DNA from: Verrucomicrobia bacterium LP2A
GTDB lineage: Bacteria > Verrucomicrobiota > Verrucomicrobiia > Methylacidiphilales > Methylacidiphilaceae
Reading direction: 5' to 3'
DNA length: 64,000 bases
NCBI GenBank assembly: GCA_000526255.1
Contig: JAFS01000001.1
Span: forward strand, 930,001-994,000
Shown: piece after piece, positions 55,313 to 64,000 of the stretch
Layout of the letters: every line of letters starts with the position of its first letter
Numbering within the stretch: the stretch's first letter is position 1
Made by a program: the position numbers and the translations under genes
The notes under the pieces: model-generated
Told to the model about the DNA's origin: nothing
Databases searched by the model: none
The model's input: only the letters and a program-made list of their open reading frames with translations

Positions 55313-55365
55313 ATCTTCTCCCTTTCTTGGTTAGTGAGTTACTCCCAGACTCTCTTTCCGCCGCT

Positions 55366-56841
55366 TCAGTCCTTCTTCCAGGGTGCCTTGGTCAGCGCCC
55401 AGACCGGGCTGTTGATCGCCATGTCCATGTCACGGGCGAAGATCGCGAAGCCGTCATAGCCGTGGTAGGGGCCGGAATAGTCCCAGGAGTGCATCTGACG
55501 GAAGGGGACGCCCATCTTCTGGAAGACATACTTCTCCTTGATCCCGGAGCCGACGAGATCGGGCTCGAGCTTCTCCACGAACTTCTCGAACTCATATCCC
55601 GTCACGTCGTCGTAGATCAGCGTCCCATCTTTCACATCGTGGCTCGTCCGCTGGTAGTCGTCGTTATGGCCGAACTCGTAGCCGGTGCCGATGACCTCCA
55701 TGCCCAGATCCTCGTAGGCGCCGATCACGTGACGCGGCCGCAGCCCGCCCACGAAGAGCATCACCTTCTTGCCGGCAAGCCGCGGCCGGAACTTCTCGAT
55801 CACCGCGTCGGCCATGGAGCGATACTTGGCGATCACCCGCTCGGCCCCCTCCTTGATCTTGTCGTCAAAGTGGCTCGCGATCTTCCGGAGGGACTCTTCG
55901 ATCTTCGTCGGGCCGAAGAAGTTATACTCGACCCACGGAATCCCGAATTTCTCCTCCATATGGCGGCTGATGTAGTTCATCGACCGGTAGCAGTGGAGGA
56001 TGTTGAGCTTCACCTTGGGTGTCCGTTCGAGCTCCTTGATCGTTCCATCTCCCGACCATTGCGCGACCACCCGGAGCCCCATCTCCTCGAGCAGGATGCG
56101 GGAAGACCAGGCATCGCCGCCGATGTTGTAGTCCCCGATGATCGCAACGTCGTAGGGAGTGGAGACCCATTCGGGCTCCTTTCCTGCGGTCTTGTCGAGC
56201 ACCCAATCCCGGATGCTGTCGTTGGCGATATGATGCCCCAGGGATTGCGAAACACCCCGGAATCCCTCGCAGCGGACTGGAACGATCGTCTTGCCCTCGA
56301 ACTCCTTGGTCTTGGTTTTGGCGACCGCTTCAATGTCGTCGCCGATCAGGCCGATCGGGCATTCCGACTGAATCGTGATCCCCTTATTGAGGGGGAAGAG
56401 ATCCTGGAGCTCGTCAAGCGCTTTCGCAAGCTTCTTATCCCCCCCAAAGACGATGTCGCGCTCCTGGAAATCGGTCGTGAACTGCATGGTCACGAAGGTG
56501 TCGATACCGGTCGTGCCGATGTAGTAGTTCCTCCGGGAGGCCCAAGAGTACTGCCCGCAGCCAACCGGACCGTGGCTGATGTGGATCATGTCCTTGATCG
56601 GACCCCAGACGACCCCCTTGGAACCCGCATAAGCGCAGCCCCGGATCGTCATGACACCCGGCAGCGACTTGATGTTCGACTTGACCCCGCAATCGGGCTT
56701 TCCCTCTTCAAATACCCCCAAATGCTTGGAGCGCTTCTTGACTGCCTTTTCCGGATAGGTTTTTAGGACCTCCTCGATCAGTTGGCGGTTCCGGGCGCTC
56801 GCTTCCTGGCTGTTCTCTGCCGCAGGCGTTGTCAGGCTCAT
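55366..56841 (-). CDS. nifD: Nitrogenase MoFe protein alpha chain
   Basis: This 491-residue protein holds the FeMo-cofactor and half of the P-cluster. P-cluster cysteines are C69 (IRGCAYAG), C95 ([10 protein letters not shown]) and C161 ([13 protein letters not shown]). Cofactor ligands are C284 ([11 protein letters not shown]) and H451 ([17 protein letters not shown]). The ATG at 56841 fits the family; the longer frame overlaps the intergenic region to nifH. It is molybdenum-type by these residues and by the presence of nifEN, nifB and nifQ. Confidence 0.97.
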   Translation of the reverse strand: MSLTTPAAENSQEASARNRQLIEEVLKTYPEKAVKKRSKHLGVFEEGKPDCGVKSNIKSLPGVMTIRGCAYAGSKGVVWGPIKDMIHISHGPVGCGQYSWASRRNYYIGTTGIDTFVTMQFTTDFQERDIVFGGDKKLAKALDELQDLFPLNKGITIQSECPIGLIGDDIEAVAKTKTKEFEGKTIVPVRCEGFRGVSQSLGHHIANDSIRDWVLDKTAGKEPEWVSTPYDVAIIGDYNIGGDAWSSRILLEEMGLRVVAQWSGDGTIKELERTPKVKLNILHCYRSMNYISRHMEEKFGIPWVEYNFFGPTKIEESLRKIASHFDDKIKEGAERVIAKYRSMADAVIEKFRPRLAGKKVMLFVGGLRPRHVIGAYEDLGMEVIGTGYEFGHNDDYQRTSHDVKDGTLIYDDVTGYEFEKFVEKLEPDLVGSGIKEKYVFQKMGVPFRQMHSWDYSGPYHGYDGFAIFARDMDMAINSPVWALTKAPWKKD

Positions 56842-56939
56842 AGTCTTTCTTCCCTCCGCGGTTTCGCTATTCCCTCGCACGCAAGGGACTGCCGGCTGGG
56901 AAACCGCCCACCCAGCCGGCCAATCCTTCCTTCCGATCC

Positions 56940-57848
<909 letters not shown>

Positions 57849-57913
57849 TTATTCCTTTTTCCCGGAGGGCGATCGTTTCCCGCTTTCACCCTTCGGCGCT
57901 TTGCGAACGATTG

Positions 57914-57929
57914 AGCAGATCGCGTGCCA
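57914..57929 (-). promoter_or_regulatory. Sigma-54 promoter of nifHDKENX
   Basis: Minus-strand TGGCACGCGATCTGCT matches TGGCACG-N4-TTGCW except for one T to C. The predicted start near 57903 leaves a leader of about 75 bases before the nifH ATG. Confidence 0.88.
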
Positions 57930-58123
57930 ACGTGGATGACGAGGAGTCGCCTCCGGTGCTCGCTTGGAGGGACGGCCCCAGGGCTTCCGCGCGTGGAGCC
58001 CAGGAAAAAGCTCAATCTTCGGATTCGGGGCGCCTCCTCCCTTGATGAGGGAGAGCCCGAGCTTCGCCTGCTTCCGCTCCACGCCCGTCGGCAACGTGCC
58101 AAAGACAACAAACGACCGGCCAA

Positions 58124-58139
58124 TGTCACAAAGCAAACA
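58124..58139. promoter_or_regulatory. NifA upstream activator site shared by nifH and nifV
   Basis: TGT (58124-58126), ten bases, ACA (58137-58139). It is the only such site between the divergent nifH and nifV promoters. Its centre is about 229 bases from the nifH start and 76 bases from the predicted nifV start, so one bound NifA could serve both. The symmetric site works in either direction. Confidence 0.8.
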
Positions 58140-58180
58140 GGCTCGACCAACTCCTGCCCGGCTCGGCGAAGTGCAGCTTC

Positions 58181-58196
58181 TGGCACGTTTCCTGCT
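58181..58196 (+). promoter_or_regulatory. Sigma-54 promoter before nifV
   Basis: Plus-strand TGGCACGTTTCCTGCT matches TGGCACG-N4-TTGCW except for one T to C. The predicted start is near 58207, only 2 bases before the GTG of nifV at 58209, so the mRNA would have almost no leader. Confidence 0.8.
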
Positions 58197-58208
58197 CGAA
58201 AGCAGAGC

Positions 58209-59393
58209 GTGGCGTCCCCACGCAAAGCACGCACGGTTCCGCGGCTGGTCGATACCACCCTCCGGGATGGCGAGCAGGCTCCCGGTGTGGCCTTCTCGCG
58301 GGAGGAGAAGCTCCGACTGGCCCAAGCCCTCCTCTCCGCAGGCGTGCCCGAGATCGAAGCGGGCATTCCGGTGATGGGCCCTGCGGAGCAGGACGCGCTT
58401 CGGGCGATGGCGGCGCTTGCCGGTCCCTGCTGTCGGCTCATTTCCTGGGGGAGGATGCATGCCGCCGATTTGGCGGCGATCCAAGCCCTGCCGATCCGCT
58501 TCGCCAACCTCTCCATTCCGGTTTCGGATCTCCAGATCGAGAAGAAGCTCCGAAAGTCGCGCGGCTGGGTGCTCGAGACGGTCCGCCGGTTCGTTCGGGA
58601 GGCGATCGGCCTCGGGCTTGAGGTGGCGGTCGGCGGCGAGGATTCTTCCCGCGCCGACCTGGACTTCGTCGTCCAGGTGGCAGAAACGGCGCAATCGGCT
58701 GGCGCCGTGCGCTATCGATTTGCCGACACCCTCGGCATCCTCGATCCCTTCTCGACCTTCCGCTCGATGCGTAAGCTTCGTCGTGCCCTCGACATCGACC
58801 TCGAGATCCACGCGCACGACGATCTGGGGATGGCGACCGCCAATTCGTTGGCAGCCTACCGGGCGGGCGCAACGCACATCAGCGTCACGGTGAACGGATT
58901 AGGCGAGCGGGCGGGGAACGCTCCGCTCGAGGAGGTCGTGGCAGCCTTGCGCTACGGCAGCCGAATCGATTGCGGGGTGCGGAGCGATTCCCTCCTTTCG
59001 CTTTCGCAGCTCGTGGCCGAAATGTCCGGGCGTCCGGTCCCTGAGGCGAAGAGCATTGTCGGAGAATCCGTCTTCACCCATGAATCGGGGATCCACATCG
59101 ACGGTCTGCTCAAGGATCCCTGGAATTACCAAGCTTTCGACCCCAAGGATCTCGGCCGCTCCCACGAGCTCGTCCTCGGCAAGCATTCGGGCCCACGGGC
59201 GATCCAGTGGGGCTATCGGCATCTGGGAATCGAACTGTCGCTTTCCGAAGCCGAAGCGATGCGTCAACCCATCGCCGCGTTCGTGACCGCCCGCAAGCGC
59301 TCGCCGCAGGTCTCTGAGCTCCTCCGCCTCCTCTCGGCTACGGTCGCCAACACCGCGCATCCCTCCGCGCAGGTGCGCCACCTCGTGCCCTAG
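58209..59393 (+). CDS. nifV: Homocitrate synthase NifV
   Basis: This 394-residue enzyme joins acetyl-CoA and 2-oxoglutarate to give homocitrate, the organic ligand of FeMo-cofactor. It has [17 protein letters not shown] near the start, [13 protein letters not shown], the metal site [16 protein letters not shown] and [17 protein letters not shown], as in NifV and isopropylmalate synthases. The only start that keeps the conserved N-terminus is a GTG at 58209 with no ribosome site. A sigma-54 promoter lies directly upstream. It is divergent from nifH and convergent with the desaturase gene. Confidence 0.93.
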   Translation: MASPRKARTVPRLVDTTLRDGEQAPGVAFSREEKLRLAQALLSAGVPEIEAGIPVMGPAEQDALRAMAALAGPCCRLISWGRMHAADLAAIQALPIRFANLSIPVSDLQIEKKLRKSRGWVLETVRRFVREAIGLGLEVAVGGEDSSRADLDFVVQVAETAQSAGAVRYRFADTLGILDPFSTFRSMRKLRRALDIDLEIHAHDDLGMATANSLAAYRAGATHISVTVNGLGERAGNAPLEEVVAALRYGSRIDCGVRSDSLLSLSQLVAEMSGRPVPEAKSIVGESVFTHESGIHIDGLLKDPWNYQAFDPKDLGRSHELVLGKHSGPRAIQWGYRHLGIELSLSEAEAMRQPIAAFVTARKRSPQVSELLRLLSATVANTAHPSAQVRHLVP

Positions 59394-59397
59394 CCGG

Positions 59398-60495
59398 CTA
59401 CGAAGCCAGAATGCTCGCCCCCAGCTTCAATTGAGCCAGCGCAAGCCGCAGCTCCCGCCGGATCATCAGGAGCATCTCTTGCGAAATGCGCTTCTTCTCC
59501 TCGATCGCCGAGCTCACTTCTTCCCGGTAGGCGGCGAGGGAAGCGGCTACTTGGTGCAGACACTCATGCCAAGCTGCGGCAATGCGGCACATCGATTCGC
59601 CGGTCGGCACGCGGGAAAGATGGGAAGCAATCCTCTGCTGGGCGGCCACGAGCTCGGCCAAGAGGATCTTCTCCGAGGGAACCCGCTTCAGGTTGCTCAC
59701 CAGACCGAGCCGATTCAGCAGCCAGATCGTCCACTTCGTCGGATCCCACTGCCAGGGCTTCACCCCGTTCCGGTAGTCGTGCTGAAACTCATGGTGAAAA
59801 TTATGGTAGCCCTCGCCGAAGGTGAAGAGCGCCATGAGCCAACTGTCCCGAGCGGTGCAACGGAACGAATAGGGCTGATCCCCGATCATGTGGCAGAGCG
59901 AATTGATAAAAAAGGTCATCTGCTGCACCACGACTACCCGGGCGATTCCCCCGACCAGAAATCCCCCCAGGGCACCGATCCACCCCGCGTGGAGCGCACC
60001 CAAGGCCGTGGGCAGGCCAAACCCAGCCAGAAATGCCAACGGCACCAAATACTTATCCTGCCATCGGCAAAGAGGATCGGAGAGAAGATCCTTTACGTTA
60101 TCGAGCGACCGCGGCGCCTGGAACTTTACAAGGAGCCATCCCATGTGCGCGTGGAAGAATCCCTTCCGAATATCATAGGGGTCCTCGTCATGATCGACAT
60201 GCTTGTGGTGGTACCGGTGGTCGGCGGCCCAACCGATCGCCGATCCTTCAAACGAGGCCGCGCCGAAGAGCAGCACGAAGAAGCGTACCGGCCACTTCGC
60301 CTGAAAGGATCGATGGGAAAAGAGACGGTGGTAGCCGAGGGTGATGCTCAATCCGGTCGCCAGGAAGAACCCCAGAAAAAGCAGCCACAGGTACCAGTCA
60401 ATTCCGTAGACGAAGGCGTAAGCCGGGGTCGCCGTTAACGCGAGAATCAAGGTAGAGATCAAAAAAATGCTCGTCGGCCAATTTACACGATTCAC
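59398..60495 (-). CDS. Membrane fatty-acid (acyl-CoA) desaturase
   Basis: This 365-residue membrane di-iron enzyme introduces a double bond, probably at position 9, into a fatty acyl chain. The three histidine boxes are HRLFSH, HRYHHKHVD and EGYHNFHHEF, with about four membrane helices between. A C-terminal helical extension of about 90 residues (from SEKILLAELVAAQQRI) may be a cytoplasmic coiled-coil. The start is a GTG at 60495 with AGGAGA upstream. It ends 4 bases from the nifV stop on the other strand. Confidence 0.92.
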   Translation of the reverse strand: MNRVNWPTSIFLISTLILALTATPAYAFVYGIDWYLWLLFLGFFLATGLSITLGYHRLFSHRSFQAKWPVRFFVLLFGAASFEGSAIGWAADHRYHHKHVDHDEDPYDIRKGFFHAHMGWLLVKFQAPRSLDNVKDLLSDPLCRWQDKYLVPLAFLAGFGLPTALGALHAGWIGALGGFLVGGIARVVVVQQMTFFINSLCHMIGDQPYSFRCTARDSWLMALFTFGEGYHNFHHEFQHDYRNGVKPWQWDPTKWTIWLLNRLGLVSNLKRVPSEKILLAELVAAQQRIASHLSRVPTGESMCRIAAAWHECLHQVAASLAAYREEVSSAIEEKKRISQEMLLMIRRELRLALAQLKLGASILAS

Positions 60496-60733
60496 TCGCC
60501 ATTCTCCTAGGGATGCACCAAGACATGAAGATAGGTTTCCATCAAAAAACAGAGGGAAGACCGTCTGCCTTTGTCATAAGTGCGCTGATCAAGATCCAGA
60601 TACAATGAAAAAGAAGAAATTAGCCCCCTCCCTTGCGTAGCATAATCCGCAGGCCGCTCGCGTTGACAGCCAATTTTTCGCATTCGACGCATCGGAATTG
60701 CGAAGGAGCCCCTTTGGCTCGCCCGACCCGAAA

Positions 60734-62107
60734 TCAGGAAACGCGCAGCCGCAGATCATCGAGCAGCTCGGCGATCCGGACGCGTTCCTGGCGCATGCTG
60801 TCGCGCTCACGGACGGTGACCGTCTCCTTCTCCCCGGCGAACGGTCCGGTACGCGCTCCTTCCAGGGTTTCGAAGTCGATCGTCACCCCGAAGGGGGTTC
60901 CCACCTCATCCATCCGGCGATAGCGGCGGCCGATCGCCCCGCTCTCGTCGTAGAAGATCCGCAAGTGCCCCCGGAGGAGGTCGGCGACCTCGCGCGCCTT
61001 CCGGACCAGCTCCTCGTTGTTCTTGACGAGAGGAAAGACGCCGGCCTTGATCGGCGCAACCCGGGGGGAAAGATGGAGGACGACCCGCTTCTCGACCTTC
61101 CCTCCCTCGGCGACCACATTCTCCTCGTCGTACGCTTCGCAGAGGATGGCCAGGAAAGTCCGATCCACACCCCCGCTCGGTTCGATCACGTGCGGGATAT
61201 ATTTCTGCCCGGTCTCCTCGTCGAAATACTCGAGCGGCTTGCCGCTGGCCACGGCGTGCTGGCGTAGGTCGAAATCGGTCCGGTAGGCGATCCCTTCGAG
61301 CTCCTGGCGCCCAAAGGGGAAGGTGTACTCCAGATCGTAGGTCTTTTCCGAATAAAAGGCCCTCTCCCCTTCCGGAACGTCCCGCACATGAATGTGCTGC
61401 CGCGGCAGCCCGATCGATTCGTACCAGGCGAGGCGAGCCTCCTTCCACTTCTCCAGCTCCTCGAGCCCGGTCCCCGGTCGGACGAAATATTCGACCTCCA
61501 TCTGCTCGAACTCGCGGGAGCGGAAGAGGAAGTTCCGGGGATTGACCTCGTTGCGGAAGGACTTGCCGATCTGCGCAATCCCGAACGGGATCTTCTTCCT
61601 CGAGGTTTCGAGCACGTTGCGGAACTGGACGAAGATCGCCTGCGCCGTTTCGGGCCGCAGGTAGGTAAGGGAGCTCTCCTCTTCCAATGGTCCGACGTAG
61701 GTCCGAAAGAGGAGATTGAATCTGCGCGGCTCGGTCAGCTCCCCGCCGCACTCCCCCGGATGTCGGGAAGGCTTTTGCGGGCAGCGCGCATCGGCGAGCT
61801 GATCGGTGCGGAAGCGCGCCTTGCAGACCTTGCAGTCGACTAGCCAGTCGACAAACTGCTCCTCGTGCGTGCTCGCCTTCCAGACCGCCCGGTTCATGAG
61901 AATGGAGCCGTCGAGACCGACGATGTCGTCACGCAACTGGGTCATCGAGCGCCACCAGAGCTCCTTGATATTTCTCTTGAGCTCGACGCCGAGCGGGCCG
62001 AAGTCCCATAGGCCGTTGAGTCCCCCGTAGATCTCGGAGGAGGGATAGACGAAGCCGCGACGCTTGCAGAGCGCAACGAGCTTTTCCATGAGAGGTTCTT
62101 CTGTCAT
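60734..62107 (-). CDS. glyQS: Glycyl-tRNA synthetase (dimeric, class II)
   Basis: This 457-residue enzyme charges tRNA-Gly. Class II features are YGGLNGLWDFGPLGVELKRN at the N-terminus, LRPETAQAIFVQF (motif 2 region start), FRNEVNPRNFLFRSREFEQME (in pieces) and motif 3 in EPSGGVDRTFLAIL. A zinc-like set of cysteines is in CKVCKARF and CGGELTEPR. The single-chain length is typical of the alpha2 form. It is divergent from the AsmA-like gene. Confidence 0.95.
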   Translation of the reverse strand: MTEEPLMEKLVALCKRRGFVYPSSEIYGGLNGLWDFGPLGVELKRNIKELWWRSMTQLRDDIVGLDGSILMNRAVWKASTHEEQFVDWLVDCKVCKARFRTDQLADARCPQKPSRHPGECGGELTEPRRFNLLFRTYVGPLEEESSLTYLRPETAQAIFVQFRNVLETSRKKIPFGIAQIGKSFRNEVNPRNFLFRSREFEQMEVEYFVRPGTGLEELEKWKEARLAWYESIGLPRQHIHVRDVPEGERAFYSEKTYDLEYTFPFGRQELEGIAYRTDFDLRQHAVASGKPLEYFDEETGQKYIPHVIEPSGGVDRTFLAILCEAYDEENVVAEGGKVEKRVVLHLSPRVAPIKAGVFPLVKNNEELVRKAREVADLLRGHLRIFYDESGAIGRRYRRMDEVGTPFGVTIDFETLEGARTGPFAGEKETVTVRERDSMRQERVRIAELLDDLRLRVS

Positions 62108-62166
62108 AAGAAATCAGCGGCGCGCGCTGAGCCCGGACGTGCGGCAACAAGAGCGGTTACGAATCG

Positions 62167-64000
62167 ATGTCACCAAGATCCAAGACAAGGAAAAAACCCC
62201 TTCCCTCTCGCACATCTGTTCTGCGGATCCTTTCCGGTTTCGCCGCCCGAATCGCCAGCCATTTCGTTCTCGCGACCGTTGGGCTGCTTGCCGCGATCCT
62301 CGTCGCCGCCTTTCTCCTATTACGGTTCTCCGGAGTTCCCACGCAAATCAAAAACGTCCTCCTGGCCGAGCTGGAGGCGCGAGACATCACCATCTCCGTC
62401 GGCCGCCTCTCCCTCGACCCGCTGGGCCATCTCATCGCCAGCCGAGTCGCCGTCTTTCGCAATCGGGACCGGCAAGAGGTCTGGCTCCAGATCGACCGCA
62501 TCCGGCTTTCGGTCGCCTGGCTCGCCTGGTGGAAAGGCAAGCCCTGGATCAAGAACGCCTCCGTCCACAACGCCACGATCCGTCTTCCGATCACTCCGCA
62601 GAGCGAGGTGGAGCTATCCCAGGTGTCCGCCCGAGTCAACTTTGTCCCGGGCGCCCTGGAAATCCTGAGTGCGAGCGCCCGCGTCCTCAATCTCGAGCTC
62701 CGCCTCAAAGGGCGCATCCTCCTCAACGGATACCCCTCGCTTCCGCCCGCCACGCCCGAGCAGCGCCAGGAGACCGATCTCCTCTGGCATCGCATTCTCG
62801 CCGCCGTCGACGAGATCGAAACCCAACGGCCGATCCCCGCAGAGGTCGAGCTTTCGATGGCGACCAAGGACCCTTGGGAGGCGAGCATTCACTGCCGGAT
62901 TCTCTCTTCCCCGATTGCCTGGCAGCAGATTCCCCTCGGGCGTCTGACAGGAGACCTCCGGCTCGCTGGACGAATTCTCCGCCTGGAAGAGCTCAGACTC
63001 GGATTTCCCCGAGGGGAGATCTCCCTGTGGGGGGAAGCCGATCTGCCGCAACAGACGGGATTCATCGAATTTCTGAGCAACGCCGACCCGACCGTTCTCC
63101 GCCCTTCGCTTCCGGACAGTGTCGCGGCCGTCGTCCAAGAATTTCATTTCATCGATCTTCCCAGCTTGAGCGGACGGCTGACGGCCAAGTGGGGCAGCGA
63201 GCCATCCCTCCGCCTCTCAGCCGACCTCCATTGGCACCACTTCCGCTACCGGGGCCATCCCTTCGACGAGTTTTCGATCCCCCTCGCCTACGATGGCGCC
63301 AAGCTCTTCATCCCGGAAGCGAAGCTCCGTTCTCCCGGAGGCAATGTTGACGCGGAGCTGCTCTACGAGAGCGCGCCGCCCAAGCTGCGCATCAAGGCGG
63401 AATCGACGATCGACCCGACCGTTTTCCTGGGTCTGGCCGGCAACGCCGCCGACCGGTTCTTGGAATCGCTCTCCTTCCCCAAGGAGCCTCCCTGGGCCCG
63501 AGGGGAGATTACGAGCCAAAAGCCGCTGGATCCCAAGAGCTGGGAGGTGCATGGCAGCTTTTTAGCGAAGAACTGCTCTTACCGGGGAGTGGCCGTTCGC
63601 TCGATCCAGTCCGACATCGGATTCCAGGATCAGATTCTCCGGTTTTCGCACTTCGGGGCGGCCCGGCCCGAAGGAACGATCTCGGGGAACTTCGACAACG
63701 ATTTCGGCCACAAGATCGTGACCGTTCACGATCTCGCCTCCTCGGTCGACGTGATCGCCTCTGCCCCGGCTCTGGGAGACAAGTTCCCCGCCTACGTGCA
63801 ACCCTACCCCTTCGAAAAGCCGCCCCAACTCAAGGTGAATGGCGTTGTCGATCTTAACGAGGGGACCAGGAACCCGGTCAGCAACCTCCGGGTCGAGGTC
63901 CAGTCCGATTCCGTGCTCAACTATGTCCTCTTCGGACGCAACTTCCCAATCGTCTCCCCCAGGGGCAAGATCCTCCTCCGCCGCAACGAGCTCACCGTCC
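62167..64000 (+). CDS. AsmA-like envelope protein (N-terminal part, runs off the window)
   Basis: From the ATG at 62167 the frame stays open to the last base (611 codons). It has a basic N-terminal segment (PRSKTRKKPLPSRTS), one transmembrane helix (about residues 33-55, LATVGLLAAILVAAFLLL) and then a long beta-rich region of AsmA/YhdP type, with repeated short blocks such as ITISVGRLSLDPLGHLIASR, GRLTGDLRLAGRILRLEELR and VNGVVDLNEG. Such proteins bridge the periplasm and are linked to phospholipid transport to the outer membrane. The family call is by pattern, not by search. Confidence 0.7.
   Translation, partial: MSPRSKTRKKPLPSRTSVLRILSGFAARIASHFVLATVGLLAAILVAAFLLLRFSGVPTQIKNVLLAELEARDITISVGRLSLDPLGHLIASRVAVFRNRDRQEVWLQIDRIRLSVAWLAWWKGKPWIKNASVHNATIRLPITPQSEVELSQVSARVNFVPGALEILSASARVLNLELRLKGRILLNGYPSLPPATPEQRQETDLLWHRILAAVDEIETQRPIPAEVELSMATKDPWEASIHCRILSSPIAWQQIPLGRLTGDLRLAGRILRLEELRLGFPRGEISLWGEADLPQQTGFIEFLSNADPTVLRPSLPDSVAAVVQEFHFIDLPSLSGRLTAKWGSEPSLRLSADLHWHHFRYRGHPFDEFSIPLAYDGAKLFIPEAKLRSPGGNVDAELLYESAPPKLRIKAESTIDPTVFLGLAGNAADRFLESLSFPKEPPWARGEITSQKPLDPKSWEVHGSFLAKNCSYRGVAVRSIQSDIGFQDQILRFSHFGAARPEGTISGNFDNDFGHKIVTVHDLASSVDVIASAPALGDKFPAYVQPYPFEKPPQLKVNGVVDLNEGTRNPVSNLRVEVQSDSVLNYVLFGRNFPIVSPRGKILLRRNELTV

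Noticed and set aside
58090-58106. Second TGGCACG on the minus strand in the nifH-nifV region
   Set aside because: There is no GC pair at the -12 position, so it is not a complete sigma-54 promoter.
62064-63350. Plus-strand 428-residue frame near the end of the window
   Set aside because: Arg/Pro/Ser-rich shadow; the frame from 62167 has a transmembrane helix and beta-rich AsmA-like sequence and stays open to the window end.

Overview
The window is a GC-rich, gene-dense bacterial chromosome segment. Its gene content points to a verrucomicrobial methanotroph of the Methylacidiphilum/Methylacidimicrobium type. This is an inference from three things lying side by side: a complete PQQ operon, a four-subunit NAD-type formate dehydrogenase, and a large nitrogenase cluster. 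No rRNA, tRNA, CRISPR array or prophage was seen.

Region 1 (1-12.5 kb, + strand) is mostly housekeeping: a GT28-type lipid glycosyltransferase, a GH1 glycosidase, an MBL hydrolase, FabI, a HAD phosphatase, a MerA/Lpd-like flavoprotein, CysS, Tmk, HolB, AccB and an alpha/beta hydrolase. Between the MBL gene and fabI lies a foreign-looking ~1.5 kb insert (IS5-type transposase relic, YdeI-like gene, DUF1697 gene) bounded by a 10-bp direct repeat. Region 2 (12.6-15.4 kb) is a DUF1501/DUF1800 pair whose DUF1800 member carries a single-base frameshift. Region 3 (15.6-20.2 kb) is a metal-resistance block: arsM, merE, merA, merP, merT and divergent merR. The mer operator/promoter is present twice, next to a decayed merR 5' end.

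Region 4 (20.3-31.6 kb) serves C1 metabolism. A minus-strand operon fdsG-fdsB-fdsA-fdsD-mobA-mobB/moeA makes formate dehydrogenase together with molybdenum-cofactor maturation proteins. Divergently, pqqABCDE makes the cofactor of methanol dehydrogenase. A response regulator and a small exported protein follow.

Region 5 (32.9-59.4 kb) is the nitrogen-fixation region. One block reads, on the minus strand, erpA-like, iscA-like, nifB, ferredoxin, iscA-like, a TPR-type gene, nifZ, nifS, nifT, a lysine-less DegT-type protein, a small unknown gene, a SIR2-like gene, nifW, fixA, fixB, fixC, fixX. The second block is nifH, D, K, E, N, X, the DUF269 gene, nifQ and a sulfurtransferase. nifA and nifV point the other way. 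I found six matches to the sigma-54 promoter consensus (before nifH, nifV, nifB, nifW, the erpA-like gene and nifA) and two TGT-N10-ACA NifA sites. NifA carries the exact C-X11-C-X19-C-X4-C spacing known from oxygen-sensitive rhizobial NifA. Together these describe a NifA/sigma-54 regulon that makes nitrogenase, its cofactor, an Fe-S supply route and the FixABCX electron-bifurcating supply, probably only under low oxygen.

Region 6 (59.4-64 kb) holds a membrane fatty-acid desaturase, glycyl-tRNA synthetase and the start of an AsmA-like envelope protein that runs off the end of the window. The least understood part is the set of uncharacterised genes embedded in the nif operon (DegT-like without catalytic lysine, 87-aa protein, SIR2-like protein, TPR-type protein).
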